A DNA stretch of 64,000 nucleotides, taken from NCBI GenBank assembly GCA_033032865.1, contig JAWHQI010000258.1, positions 2,418,001 to 2,482,000 of the forward strand, in the 5' to 3' direction. How positions within the stretch are numbered: position 1 is the first letter of the stretch; the number at the start of each line of letters is the position of its first letter. Below are positions 45,110 through 57,142 of this stretch, piece by piece. Below the pieces are notes generated by a model, which saw only the letters and a program-made list of their open reading frames with translations, was not told the DNA's origin and ran no database searches. A program made the translations under genes and the position numbers. The stretch comes from Dactylorhiza incarnata. Lineage: Eukaryota; Streptophyta; Magnoliopsida; Asparagales; Orchidaceae.

Positions 45110-45650
45110 GGAAAATGCGTCCTGGCGGCGCCCAGGTATGCACACTTGTTAAGAAAACACATGCTCGAGCAAAAATAAAAACAAAGGCGAAAAATATGCG
45201 CAAGGGCCAAAACGCATGCCAAGGGAAACACGTGCCAGGGCGAACACCCGCGCATGGGCGAAAAAATGCAGGACCAAGTGAAAGCACGTGCCTGGGAGAA
45301 AAACGAGTCCCCGGGGGAAAACGCGCGGCCGAGCGACAAAAGGGTGGCCGGGCGAAAAAGGGCGTCCGGGCAAACTGTGCACGCCCGAACGAAAAAAATG
45401 CACCCAGAGTAAAAATGCGCGCACGGACGGAAAATGCTCGCCCGGGCGAAAAATGCTCGCCCCGGGCAGAAACATGCACGTCCGGGTGAAAAATGCGCGC
45501 CCTGGAGAAGAAAAAATGTGCGCCCTGGCAAAGGAAAAAATGCGTGCCCGGCGAAATAATGCTCGCCTGGGCGAAAAATGTTTCGCGCACAGAACGCCTC
45601 CGCGTTCGTGGCACGTGCCGAAAGCCTTCGCGTTCGCGACACGCTCAAGA
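45110..45650. repeat. Orphan cgcccgggcgaaaaatg minisatellite
   Basis: Degenerate 18-20-bp units in one orientation, the same unit as in the arms of the foldback element 0.9 kb to the right. No inverted partner arm here. Long open frames on both strands result from the repeat. Confidence 0.88.
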
Positions 45651-45712
45651 TAAAAGCTATTTTTATATTACTTCGACCGATGCACGACCAACATCTTTCC
45701 GCCAAGATAAAT

Positions 45713-46067
45713 GTCGTTGTAGTTTCGAGCGGCCATTCGTACTTTTTTGTATGACTTATTACCCTTTTAGAAATACGTCTTGTACATACATTTTCTACAA
45801 CTTTCATGTTGAACACTTTTCCTAAAAATACATGTACAAGGCATATTTCCAAAAAAATCGCTATAGTTAAGCCCATGTTTCAATCAGGGTGGCATACGTC
45901 TTGTGCGTGCATTTTTAGAAAAAATGTTCAACACGGAAGTTGTAGATCTCGAAAGTTGAACATTTTTTTGTGAAAATGCATGGACAAGACGTATTTCCAA
46001 AAGACGCATAATAAATCATACAAAAAAAGTGCGGATAGCCAAAACTGTAGTGCAGATAACAATCGCC
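45713..46067. mobile_element. Palindrome-bearing MITE, type A, copy 2
   Basis: Right end GTGCGGATAGCCAAAACTGTAG to aacaatcgcc is intact and the left end is degraded. Internal parts of the palindrome units (ttcatgttgaacacttttcc, aaatgttcaacacggaagtt) are recognisable at 45788-45835 and 45908-45985. Confidence 0.75.
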
Positions 46068-46385
46068 TTTTTTTTTATTCCCACAGAGTTTACTGGCAGA
46101 AAATTTATTTAAAACATAAAAAATAGCATAAATATTGGATATTAAATAGAGAGAGCAAACAATAAAAGCCGCTAATTAATAGAATGGCATCTCTCAGTCT
46201 TGTTTGAGTAGGAATTCATTTGATATCGTTGAAGGACAGAGATAATTTCTTCGACAATCCTTTAATACGTGTGCGAATACATACACAATAAAATTTGGAT
46301 TATTTGATGTATACATGTATATGCTATCTACCTCCAACATCCTCTCAATCTGTGTAACACTCTCTAATTGTGACTTGAAGATTAA
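46068..46385. other. A/T-rich intergenic DNA
   Basis: Nothing recognised. Confidence 0.5.
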
Positions 46386-48648
46386 GGGTCTGTTTGGGTG
46401 GTCTTTTCAGAAAGGAGAAGGAGTGGTGGCAAAAGGATGGTAGGAAAAAGGGCTTTTGGAAAATGTCTATTGCAAAAGAAGATCTGTTTGGGTGAACTCC
46501 TTTTGCAGAGATTTTAAAAAATGAGAAACACTTTATAAACTATTTGGTAAATCTCCGTTGTCATAAATTTTTTTTATTAAAAATGCAACCCCGGGCAGAA
46601 AAATGCGCGCCCAGGGGAAAATGAGCACCCGAGCGCATATTTTTTGCCCGAACGTGCATATTTCGCTCGGGCACGCATATTTCGCCCGGGCGCGCATATT
46701 TCGCACGAGCGCGCATTTTTCTCCCATGCGCGCATTTTTCGTCAGGGCGCACATTTTTCTCCGGGAGGCGCATTTTTCGCACCGAGCGCGCATTTTTCGC
46801 CCTTGCTCTCATTTCTCGCATGTGCGCGCATTTTTGCCGGTGCGCGAATTTGTCGTCCGGGCGCGCATTTTTCGCCCGAACGCACATTTTTCGCCAGAAC
46901 GCCCATTTTTTCGCCCGGGTGCCCATTTTTCGCCCGGACGAGTATTTTCCGCCCGAGCGCGCAATTTTCGACCGAACGCCCATTTTTCGCCCGAGCTCGA
47001 ATTTTTTCGCCCGGGCGTGCATTTTTCTCCGGGAGGCGCATTTTTCGCCACGAGCGCCCATTTTTCGCCCTTGCTCTCATTTTTCGCCTGTGCGCGCATT
47101 TTTCGTCCATGCGCCCATTTTTCGTCCGAACGCCCATTTTTCGCCCGAACGCATATTTTTTCGCCCGAGTGCCCATTTTTCGCCCGGGCGAGTATTTTTC
47201 GCCCGAACGCGCATTTTTTGCCTGAACGCCCATTTTTCGCCCGGGCGTGCATTTTTCGCCCGGGCGCGCATTTTTTTGTCCGGCCGCGCATTTTACTCCC
47301 GGACCCACATTTTTCGCCCGGACTCTCATTTTCGTCAGGGCGAGAATTTTTCACCCGGGCGCACATTTTTTCGCCCGTACGCATTTTTTCACCCGGGCGC
47401 GCATTTTTTACCCGGTAGAAAAAAGAGCGGCCAGGTGAAAGAAATGCCGCCAGAAATGCACGACCTGGCAAAAAATGCGCGCACGGGAAGAAAATGCGCT
47501 CCCGGGCGAAAAATGCGCTCCCGGGCGAAAAATGCGCGCCCTGGAAGAAAATGCGCTCGGGCGAAAAAATGCGAGTCCGGACGAAAAATGCGGGCCAGGG
47601 CGAAAAATGCGCGCCAGAGCGAAAACTGCGCGCGCGCTAAAAAAAACGCGCTCGTGCGAAAAATGTGCGCCTGGGCGAAAAAATGCGCGCTTGGGCGAAA
47701 AAGAGCGCCCTAGCGAAAAATGGGCGTTCGGGCGAAAATTGCGCGTCCGGGCGAAAAATACTTGTCCGGGCGAAAAAATGGGCGTTCGGGCGAAAAATAC
47801 TGGTCCGGGCGAAAAATGGGCTCCCTGGCGAAAAAATGGGCGTTTGGGCGAAAAAATGGGTGTTCAGGCGAAAAATACTCGTCCGGGCGAAAAATGCGCA
47901 CCCGGTCAAAAAATTGGGCGCCCGGGAGAAAAATGCGCGCCCCAGCAAAAAATGCGCGCCCGTGCGAAAAATGCGCGCCAATGCGAAAAATGCGCTCCCG
48001 GGCGAAAAAATGCACGCCCGCGCGAGAAATGCGGCCCGGGAGAAAAATTCCCGCCCGGCGAATTTTTGCTCGCCCGGGCGAAATATGTGCTCCCGGGCGA
48101 AAAATGCGCTCCCGGGCGAAAAAATGCGCGCCCAGGTGAAAAATGCGATCCCGGGCAAAAAATACGCGGTCGGGCAAAAAAATCACGCGTCAAAAAATTC
48201 ACGCCCGGGCGAAAAATGCGCGCCCGGGTAATAAAATGCGCGTCCGGGCAAAAAATGCGCGTCCGGGCGAAAAACGCGCGTTCGGTTGAAAAAATGTGCG
48301 CCCGGACGGAAAATGCGCGACCGGGCAAAAATTGCGCGGCCTAGCGAAAAATTCGCGTCCGGGCCTAAAATGCGCCCATGGGCGAAGAAATGCTCGACCG
48401 GGCAGAATAATGTACGCACGGGGGAAAATTTTGCGCTCGGGCGAAAAATGCGCTAACCTTGTATCAGGATGAGGAAGTGCTTTTCGAAAAGGTTGAAAAG
48501 TAGGGGACAAATGACTTTTCAAAAAGAGGAGAAAAAGGAGTTTTCCGTGGTAGCTTTTCCCACCGGTAGACAATCCAAACGGTTTTGTAAGTGCGGTGAC
48601 GTTTTTCAGAAAACGGAAAGGAGCTAAAAAGCCCTCCCAAACAGGCCC
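46386..48648. mobile_element. Foldback element with 19-bp minisatellite arms, TSD TAA
   Basis: Ends GGGTCTGTTTGGGTGGTCTT and AAGCCCTCCCAAACAGGCCC are inverted and flanked by TAA (46383-46385, 48649-48651), a PIF/Harbinger-type target site. From 46590 to about 47415 the unit reads gcgcatttttcgcccgggc. From about 47440 to 48460 it reads the complement, gaaaaatgcgcgcccgggc. The element therefore folds into a hairpin about 0.9 kb long. Frames of up to 297 codons cross the arrays on both strands but are composed of the repeat and have no start context or domain. Confidence 0.9.
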
Positions 48649-48651
48649 TAA

Positions 48652-50580
48652 ATTATTGAATTCCATCGTGGGGGTGCGGATAGAAGTTATAATACTTACG
48701 ATTTAAGTTCTTTGTGTGTGTATAGTTGAGAGGGGTGCGCGGATAGCAAATTCAGTTAGTGTTTTAATAAAAACCCCAAGCCTCCACACTCTCCTTCATC
48801 CGATCGTTTCCCCCTCCCCTCTCTTTTCGCGTGAGCAGACGCACAGGAAGCACCTTCCCTCCCTTTTTCGCGTGAAGCCGCTGCCAGGAGCCACCAATCT
48901 CCCGCTCCTCTCTTCGTTTCTCTCTGAAGTCGGCGAGCTCTTGTTCCAGAACCGATAACCCTCGTTCCCTCTCTCTCTCTCCCTCTACCTTGTTTGCGTC
49001 AACAGGAAGCAAACCTGCGGCTACAGTTTCACCAAGAGCCGCGACCATGTTTGTCGAGACTCTCCTAGCCGAGGTTTGCTAGAGCGCCATTATTTCTTGG
49101 CGAGCCCTATTGGAGTCTACATGATTTCTACTCCACTCTTCCTTTTGGTCCGACCCTCGTGGCGATTCCATTGTCGAAGCTTTGTGGTCCCTCTCGATCT
49201 AGAGAGTTTGAAGAAGGAGGAGCCTTCGTCGTAAAGTTACGTTCCCAAGAACCGCGTGCAAAGCCGAGCCGAGGCTAGAATAGTCGAAAGGAAGGCAGAT
49301 CTGAAAGAGGACGGACGTTACGATCGTCTCGATGCCTCCGCTACGCTCTGCAAGGGTAACAACCCTTTTCCCCTGGTCTTAGGACCGTTGTTTCTACATT
49401 TTATGTGCATATGTTTTTTCGTGCAATGAGAGTCATCACGCCGTTTCGGTTGAGGATGGGGATTCCGCTAGGGCGTGTGATTGCGACCCCGACGTATATC
49501 TGTGTGAGCTGAGCGTAAAGTCCCTCTCCCACTATGCGGTGGAGAGTGAGGACTCCGCTCGGGCGTGGGATTGCGACCCCGATGTACTATTTATGTCTTA
49601 ATTTTGCTTAGGAGGGTCACCCGCTTCCAATTGGATGCATCGTGTGTTTTCCTCTGTTCATTGCGAGCCTCCGAGTCGATTGTGTCCTCCCCAGACATAA
49701 ATATGCATTAGTGATCCGACGCACGAGTCTGGATTTAAGCATACTGTGTGAAACCTACCAATGACGATAAACTCGAATCAGTGATGAGTTTTGTGATGTG
49801 CATTGCGATTAGCCCTATGTGCGTGAACGTGAATGTCCCGTGCTATTCGTCGCAGTGATTATAGGGATTCGTGGGTTCTATTCGTGAATACCCCGTTCCT
49901 AGGAGGGTCTGTATTGGGCCCGGTAGAACGGCAGTCCTATGGGTTTTCGTTGGACTTATGAATTCCCCGTCACGTTGTAGTTGCTGTTAGACCAGAGACG
50001 ATATCGTTCCTCCAGTCACGACGTTTCGGGACCGGGAGTAATGCTATACTCTCTGTCACGCTCATTCGGACAGTTGCGTACTGTTTCCCATCTCTGTCGC
50101 ACTCATTTGGACAGTTGTGGACTATTTTCCTCCATGTCGCGCTTCTTTTGAATGGATATGGACTTTGTGTCTTTCTATCGTGCTCTCTTAGATAGATGCA
50201 AAATCTATTCCTCCTATCGATTCAGTTGAGCGCGAAAGACGGTCACACGCCTCTCGTCATGATTACTCAAATTAGAATGTCTCCGGAGCTGAAATTTAAC
50301 GACTTTGGGAGTCAACGACGCGTGCACGTTGATATGCTGTGAGGTAAAATCAAAAAATGAATGTTTAGCCAGAGTATTTTCCCTCTTAATATACTAGCGG
50401 CGACTCGCAACATGTGTCTCCCCGGAGTTGGTCATTGCAAACATGATACAGCCTAAGTATGGCCAACTTGAATAAATGAAACTCTTATATTTTTCTTGCA
50501 ATACATCACAAGCTAGGGGATATTATAAAATATTTTTAAAAATAAAATAAAAATATGTTTATTTGGGGAGTAAAAAACAT
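48652..50580. other. Intergenic, upstream of the thaumatin-like gene
   Basis: No gene supported. A block of about 47 bp (attccgctagggcgtgtgat, ttgcgaccccgacgta) at 49454 recurs at 49542. Degenerate ~40-bp units (ctctgtcgcactcatttgga, cagttgtggact) repeat four times at 50053-50210. The rest may be decayed transposon. Confidence 0.45.
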
Positions 50581-50584
50581 TTCT

Positions 50585-50592
50585 TATAAAAT
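50585..50592 (+). promoter_or_regulatory. TATA box of the thaumatin-like gene
   Basis: TATAAAAT about 95 bp upstream of the ATG at 50686, a normal core-promoter distance. Confidence 0.6.
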
Positions 50593-50685
50593 ACAGCTCC
50601 TCCCTGATCCTTGACGCTAGCTAGTTCTTGAGCGAAGAAGAGTCAGTAGCTAGCAGAGGAGAGACAGAGCTGAACGCAAGAATCC

Positions 50686-51441
50686 ATGTCTCCGCCTCCC
50701 CCACACCTCCGCATTTCCTTCTTCTTCTTCTCCGCACTCCTCATCACCGGCTCAAACTTCCTTTTCGTGGCTGACTCCGCCACCCTAGCCCTCTACAACA
50801 AATGCAAAGACCCCGTCTGGCCGGGCATCCAGCCCAGCGCCGGCAGGCCTATTCTCGCCCGCGGGGGCTTCCTCCTCCTCCCCAACCAAGCCTACTCCCT
50901 CCGCCTCCCCGCCGCCTGGTCCGGCAGAGTCTGGGGCCGCCAGGGCTGCTCATTCGACGCCGCCGGCCGCGGGCGCTGCTCCACCGGGGACTGCGACGGT
51001 TCCCTCTACTGCAACGGCCTCGGAGGCACCCCGCCCGCCACCCTCGTGGAGATCACCCTCGGAGACCAGGACTTTTACGACGTGAGCCTCGTCGACGGCT
51101 ACAACCTCGCCATCTCCATGCGCCCGTTTCGAGGCTCGGGGCGCTGCGCCTCCGCCGGCTGCGTGAGTGACCTGAACGAGGTCTGCCCGGCCGGGCTGGC
51201 CGTTCGTGCCGGCCCGGGCGGCCCGGTGGTGGCGTGCAAGAGCGCGTGCTCCGCGTTCGGCTCGCCGAGGTATTGCTGCACGGGGAGCTTCGGTAGCCCG
51301 CAGCTGTGCAAGCCGACGGCGTACTCGAGGCTGTTCAAGTCGGCGTGCCCGAGGGCGTATTCTTACGCCTATGATGATCCGACGAGCATTGTTACCTGCA
51401 CCGGAGCGAGCTACATCGTCACATTCTGCCCTCATCAGTAG
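50686..51441 (+). CDS. Thaumatin-like protein (PR-5 family)
   Basis: A single-exon gene of 251 residues. Residues 1 to about 32 are a signal peptide (hydrophobic ISFFFFSALLITGSNFLFVA), so the product enters the secretory pathway. The mature protein has the family's 16 cysteines for eight disulfides and the thaumatin signature GRGRCSTGDCDGSLYC (residues 94-109). Acidic-cleft residues typical of antifungal PR-5 proteins are present (R85, E122 and Asp near 132-137). It ends in the usual Cys-containing tail (IVTFCPHQ). Family members act in pathogen response, glucan binding or stress; the exact role here cannot be told. Third codon positions are strongly GC-rich. Ordinary length, no lesion seen. 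Confidence 0.95.
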   Translation: MSPPPPHLRISFFFFSALLITGSNFLFVADSATLALYNKCKDPVWPGIQPSAGRPILARGGFLLLPNQAYSLRLPAAWSGRVWGRQGCSFDAAGRGRCSTGDCDGSLYCNGLGGTPPATLVEITLGDQDFYDVSLVDGYNLAISMRPFRGSGRCASAGCVSDLNEVCPAGLAVRAGPGGPVVACKSACSAFGSPRYCCTGSFGSPQLCKPTAYSRLFKSACPRAYSYAYDDPTSIVTCTGASYIVTFCPHQ

Positions 51442-52150
51442 AGACGATCGATCAGCAGCATTTCCTCTACTGTTCTGTCTGTTATCACCCGCTAGCTAGT
51501 AGTTGGGCTTCAGGTTTCATAAGCAGTTTCAATCACCCATATAATATTTAGGGTTTGTTGTTTTTTTACATTTCTGGTATGGAGCCGGAGGAGTGCTCCG
51601 CTGCTTCCACTGATTTTAGAGGCTTCAGGCTTATATTATTATGATGATGATGATTTCTACATTTACTCGTCTTCCTCACTTGCTCAAGTGTGCTCCAGTT
51701 CTGATATCCCCAGTCGATGTTTCTAGGGTTTGGAGGAATGCGAATTTAATAACAGAGATCCGGGTCGTTGGAGGGAATTATAATTAGGGAGTCCTAATTA
51801 TATGGAGCGCTTTCAAGAATTTATATTAATTTTTGTGTCAAAATAGTAAATAACTTCTACTTTTTGTGCTCATTTCTGCCTGCAATGTACCTATAATTTT
51901 GATTTATGTCGAGCTTAATTTTTTTTTAAGAATTTTTTTTATTTCTGCCTGGTTGCACAAGAAATTTGTGCACGATCTCATCCCCCTCCAATACTAGGCA
52001 ACACGGACCATGCTCATTGGGCGGGGGGAGATATTGTCTGCCCGCTGCCCGCTGCTAACCAGTGAAATGTGGGATTAAAAAAAATAAAAAAAAAATGATA
52101 TCCCGTCGTATTTTTAAAGTTGTGATGTCCCTTGTAAAAAAAAAAAAAAA
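51442..52150. other. 3' flank of the thaumatin-like gene
   Basis: Contains the likely 3' UTR and A-rich runs; no other gene. Confidence 0.5.
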
Positions 52151-52551
52151 CGATTGTTATCCGCACTACGTTTTGGCTATCTGCACTCTTTTTGTATGAG
52201 TTATTATGCGGCTTTTAAAAATACGTCTTGTGTGTGTATTTTTAGGAAAAGTGATCAACATGAAAGTTGTAGATCTAATCGAGATCTACAACTTTCGTGT
52301 TGACCATTTTTTCTAAAAATGCACGCAGAAGACATATTGCCACCCTGATTGAAATGTGTGTAACTATAGTGAATTTTTGAAAATTCGCCTTGTACAAGCA
52401 TTTTTAGGAAAAGATTCAACACGAAAGTTGTAGAACTCGACGAAATCTACAACTTTCGTGTTTGAATATTTTTCCTAAAAATGTATGTACAAGACGCATT
52501 TCTAAGAGGTGCGATATAACTCATATAAAAAGAGTGGGGATAACAATCGCC
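52151..52551. mobile_element. Palindrome-bearing MITE, type A, copy 3 (best preserved)
   Basis: Ends CGATTGTTATCCGCACTACG and gtggggataacaatcgcc are inverted. Two internal palindromes lie at about 52238-52322 and 52403-52490, with the same agttgtagatctaatcgaga type core as in the type B MITEs. A-rich flanks hide any target duplication. Confidence 0.85.
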
Positions 52552-53494
52552 TAAAAAATGACTTTAATTAATATTCTGTAATTTATTTAATAAAAAATAC
52601 ATCAAGTTCCACATAAAAGTACATCATATTGCACAAATCTTGATGCATGAATTGAAGGGCTAGATCTGCTCGACAGAAATTTTTTGTGACAAATACTTTA
52701 TATTGTTTCTTGGTCACCTTCTAGCCTTTAATCCATGAAAAATCCACCTTCACCTCCATATCAAAGTAGGAAATTTTTTAGTATGCCTTTAAGACCTTAA
52801 GGATGGTCCAATACATGAAATTTGCAGCTATTGATCATAAGCTTTAGGGATTCAGATCGCTGATTTTTTTTTCTATGAAAATTAAGGAATTTGAACTTTA
52901 AAACATCTTATTAATTTTAATTTGATGCTATTTAAAGCATTCTTATCGGAATTGTTTTAAGATCCGATCCATGTTTACAAAAAAATCGATCAAATTTGGA
53001 TAAGGGTAAGACCTTTAGTTTACCCATCTGATTTGTTCAAATATGATCGCTCAATGTGATATTTAGAATGATTATACGTTCATATTTTGTAATTTTGAGC
53101 CAATAATCGACAATTTTGAAACCTTACAAAAATATGATGTAGAGCAGAACACCACATTATTCATGAAACTGAAGCTTCTAATAAACCATAAATTTGTTTT
53201 CTTCAGCTGTGATCTGCAAAGTGCAAACATACCAGTCCCAACCATTGAATATTCATAAACTGCGCAGATGAAAGGATACGTTGTTTTCTTCATAAACCAT
53301 TGAATATTCATAAATTGCGCAAATAATCTCTCTTTACGAACGATGCTAAGCAAAGATTTGATAAATATATTCTATCAATCGAACTTTATTATATTTATTC
53401 AAGTGTATTTTCTTGTTTTGAATGACAACATTAACCTGTGGAAAAATTCCTAATTTTCTTAGACCATTTAATATTCAAATATCATATTTTTTTA
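52552..53494. other. A/T-rich intergenic DNA
   Basis: No gene. A local duplication (aaccattgaatattcataaa) occurs at 53239 and 53296. Confidence 0.5.
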
Positions 53495-54479
53495 GGGCAA
53501 TGATAATCATACCTCAAATTTGGCTATTTATAACCCACTTTTATTTATACTCCGCAGAATTATAATTGTACACCACCACGCTATTTGTACCCAAAATGAA
53601 TTTTAAAAATAAATAAATTTAGAGATAAAAGTGGACATATATATTGAACATCTTTTCCATAAATCTAACTCAAACCGTAATGTGGCTTAGGCTCCGTTTG
53701 AAATCTTTCATGGCATTGCCTCGCCGCATGACCGGTGAAAATAAATCCCCCCAAACGGAGCCTTAGGTTTCGTTTGGGGGGACTTATTTTCACCGGTCAA
53801 GCGGTTACGACCGCATGAACCGGACCTTAATTTAAGATCCAGTTCATGCGGTCATAACCGCTTGACCGGTGAAAATAAGTCCTCCCAAACAGAGCCTTAA
53901 TCTAACTCAAATTCATCCGCTTAAACCGCATAAATCTTTCATGGCAGAATTGTTTTTAAGAAAAACCTTTCTTCAAGAAAATTACTTTAATGAGAAACCA
54001 ATGGAAAATTACAGTACATGTTGGAAAATTTACCGAAAGAGCTCCCGCAGGAACTCGCAGATAGAAGTGAAGATGAAAAGAGCAATGCGTTAAGGATTTC
54101 TGGGAATTCCACCGGCCATGCCTCACCGGAGCAGAGGAACTCCGCTTCTCCTCTCACGGAGAAGTTCTTAAAGAGTAAAGATCTACCAAATAGTATAAAA
54201 ATGGGCAATGATAGGCGGCAAGGAGGGAGTCATAATGGTGGAAAAGGGAGGAAATTCACAACTGGCCGGCCGGAAAAGGCAACAGGTTGACGGCGGAATG
54301 GGAGCAAGCGGGCGTGAGGGAGGAGGGTCACCGTTTCCGCACGTGAGGGAGGAGGTCGCTGTTTCCGTGAGGGAGGAGGGGGTGGGTACAATTAGGTTTT
54401 TATTAGGCTTTATTAATGCTTCTTTTTTCAAAATAAATGGGTACAAATAGCCAAACATGAAGTATGATTATCATTGCCC
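53495..54479. mobile_element. Inverted-repeat element containing nested MITEs
   Basis: GGGCAATGATAATCATACCT at 53495 is matched by its reverse complement at 54461-54479, with inverted inner parts (tttggctatttataaccca against tgggtacaaatagccaaa). Palindromic MITEs lie inside at 53690-53896. The interior's open frames (for example 54018-54290) have no domain. Confidence 0.75.
53690..53896. mobile_element. Two adjacent palindromic MITEs sharing TTA target sites
   Basis: 53690-53762 is a truncated copy and 53766-53896 a full palindromic copy of the family at 28609. TTA occurs at 53687-53689, between them at 53763-53765, and at 53897-53899, which fits one copy inserting at the end of another. Confidence 0.85.
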
Positions 54480-54611
54480 TTTTTTTACCATTCTACATCA
54501 CTTATTTATATAATTAGAGCTAAAGAAACAAAACTGTATATGTACAAGCAGCCTGGATTTTTCCGAGCTGGGAAATGCTAGCGCAAGGCTACTTGAATTA
54601 ATACATATACA

Positions 54612-54703
54612 TAAGTTCCTTAGGTGAGGTCGGGCGTTGTTCACGTAACGACGGTTCATAACCACGGGCGTTCGCGACCGCCACCGCGGTGCCAAACGGA
54701 GCT
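54612..54703. mobile_element. Partial MITE of the GGCTCCGTTTGGC family
   Basis: Right part only: taggtgaggtcgggcgttgt, gacggttcataaccacgggc and gcggtgccaaacggagctc. Confidence 0.7.
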
Positions 54704-54841
54704 CTAATTAGGAGACTAGAAAGTGATCACACTACCATTTTTTGATCACCTAAGGACAATTTATTGGCCACCAGGCTCCAGAGTTTGGCCGGAGCAAACA
54801 CCAAATGATATCTCCATTCTCCAGTCCATGAGAAGAATAGA

Positions 54842-55055
54842 GCTTCGTTTGGCGCTGCATTTTTGCTCTGCTGAGTTTGGAAAAAAAACACCACCTTCAT
54901 AGAACAACGTATGTTTGGCATGACAACGGTTGCGACCACCTCAAAGAGTTTTGAGCATAAGAGTGGATGAAATTTCTTAGGTGACTTCAGGCGTTCACGA
55001 ACGACGGTTCATAACCACCGTGTTCACGACCGCCACCACAATGCCAAACAGAGCC
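54842..55055. mobile_element. Long-form MITE of the GGCTCCGTTTGGC family
   Basis: Left end gcttcgtttggcgctgcatt with tttgctctgctgagtttgg; right end caatgccaaacagagcc followed by TAA. Confidence 0.82.
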
Positions 55056-55597
55056 TAAAGTCTCTACTTATGGAATGCATTTCTACCTGAACCGCAACTC
55101 TGCGGAAGCTGCAAACGAAGATACATAGAATAGCAATTATGAACGTAGTACTACAAACTAAGGTGTATTGTTGCGAAAAGAAGGGGAACAAATGGAGCAT
55201 TTATGCGCAACAAATGAATAGTGGGATGTTAAGGTGTGCCCCCATGCACACTGGCAAGTAAAACTAGCAGCATTATATATAAGAAATGAGAAAAATATAC
55301 ACACGAGTAAAATAGCATGTCTAACTTGAACCTTTTCACCTCGCCCACCAAGCAAAGTTATGGAGTCAGGCTAAACATACCATCTCCTCAAGAAAACCCA
55401 ATTCATTCCTCAGAATGGCAGGCCCAGTAGATCAATCCACTGCAAGGGATGCAAGCAGTCCGGTCAAGCAGGAAAAAAAAACATATAACAAAATATCTAG
55501 TATAAATAGGCATGAAATGAAACTCCTCTAAGAAAATATCTATCTAAAATCAAATGATCGACAATATCCGCAATAGTTAAATCACACAATTCAAACA
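55056..55597. other. Intergenic
   Basis: No feature recognised. Confidence 0.5.
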
Positions 55598-55900
55598 GCT
55601 ACAACAACACTCAAGCCTTTATCCCACCATAGTGGGGTCGGCTATATGGATCATTTGTCGCCATTGCGTCCTATTTTTAGTCATAATCTCACTAATGACT
55701 AAGTACATCGTGTCTTTCTTTATAGTTTCATTCCAAGTCTTTTTTGGTCTACCCCTCCCCCGTTTAACATGCCTAGTAGCTAAACACTCACAACGCCTAA
55801 CATGTGCCTCTGATGGTCTCCTCTGTATGTGTCCGAACCATCTTAATCGAGCTTCTCAGTTCACCAATTCAAACACATTTCAGTTATTTAACACATAGAA
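55598..55900 (-). mobile_element. 3' end of an L1-type LINE (fragment)
   Basis: The plus strand reads acaacaacactcaagccttt then atagtggggtcggctatatg, the reverse complement of the 3' tail common to plant L1 LINEs. The minus strand further in resembles the C-terminal RT region (Trp/Arg-rich 'rrgrpkk'-like part). Fragment only. Confidence 0.7.
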
Positions 55901-57142
55901 ATGGACTTTCCTATCCACCAAATTCATGTGGTTACTAGATAGCAAATGACTATTTTTTCTGCCATCTGCTCATTTTCCTAGTAGTCTACTGTTAGAGGTC
56001 TTAGATCCCGATAAGATATCAATTAAGATTTACAAATTTATGAGAATATTGTTATAAGATGCATATCAATTAGAGAACTCTGAATGTTGTTATAGTGAGA
56101 ATATTTTTATAGTGAGAATATTTTTATAGTCAGATTTACAAATTTACAATTAAGATTTACAAACTTACAATTAAGATTTACAAATTTATCCCGATAAGAT
56201 AGAATCAGGTGGTTTGGACATATACAATGAACGTTAGAAAATGCATCAATTAGATGAGTAGATAGGGTTAGGCAATAACTCGGACAATACTTAATAGAAA
56301 TGAATGAAAAATGAGAATTCATACAACCAGTAATCTGTTACGGGCTTGCCCAACTAGTTAGGATTGGGTTTTTCATGAGAGAAGATGATAACCAATCTAA
56401 AATGTTTTGATTAAAATAAGTTTTGGATGTCTTCGAAATGATATCAGCATAAATAATATTTATATAATGAAATATAGAATCTTGAAATTTGTTTAGTCAT
56501 CTTCTATTGTTGTTCATCTGGTAGTTATTCTCGCCCAGGTTAATATTTATGTTTTTCTAACTCTTCACTGGAGATGACTAACATAAGCTTGAATGCACTA
56601 ATTATTATTATTATTTTTTATAGATTTTAGGGATTCATTATCTAGCTTAATATATTTTGTCAAAGATATAAATTTCATAGTTCATCTTGTGAATCTGTAA
56701 AGTTCTAAATTTAATTAAGCCTTCTGATTTAGTACAAGTTGGAGAATAGTTCAAATTTTTTTAAGTCCATGGATTTATATTACCCAACATTCTATTGGCA
56801 ATATTAAGACACTGATTCAGAAAATCGAAATCAAGAATGATTTAATGCAGTTATAGTATTGAGAGAAATAAATGATCTTATACATATTACTAAAAGAAGG
56901 AAATGACTTTAAAATGCGCACACTATCTCTTGCATGCACATTCTCATACCATGATTCACTATAAACAATAAACTAATGGGTGAATACCACAATCAATTTC
57001 CAAAAAAAACAAGGGCTCAATGGGATGGTCACATGCATGATCCATGATCCAAGTGCGTAAACTGATTTCAATTAAGGTCGTTAAAAATTGTGGTGCAAAT
57101 GTAAAGTCTGTTAATTTTTTTTAAATAAATATACACAAATAC
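55901..57142. other. A/T-rich intergenic DNA with a LINE scrap
   Basis: At 56190-56300 the plus strand reads IRWFGHIQ followed by ENAS and VDRVR, a relic of the LINE RT C-terminal motif, in opposite orientation to the fragment at 55598. No final exon for the TMEM50 gene could be recognised here. Confidence 0.5.

Noticed and set aside
46561..48419. Many long open frames (up to 297 codons) on both strands
   Set aside because: They are the 19-bp minisatellite of the foldback read in different frames; no domain and no independent codon signal.
50950..51435. 161-codon minus-strand frame opposite the thaumatin-like gene
   Set aside because: Shadow of a GC-rich coding sequence; the plus strand has the conserved cysteines and signature.
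54018..54290. Possible gene in the 53.5-54.5 kb inverted-repeat element
   Set aside because: Short frames on both strands without domain; the segment is bounded by inverted repeats and best explained as non-coding transposon.
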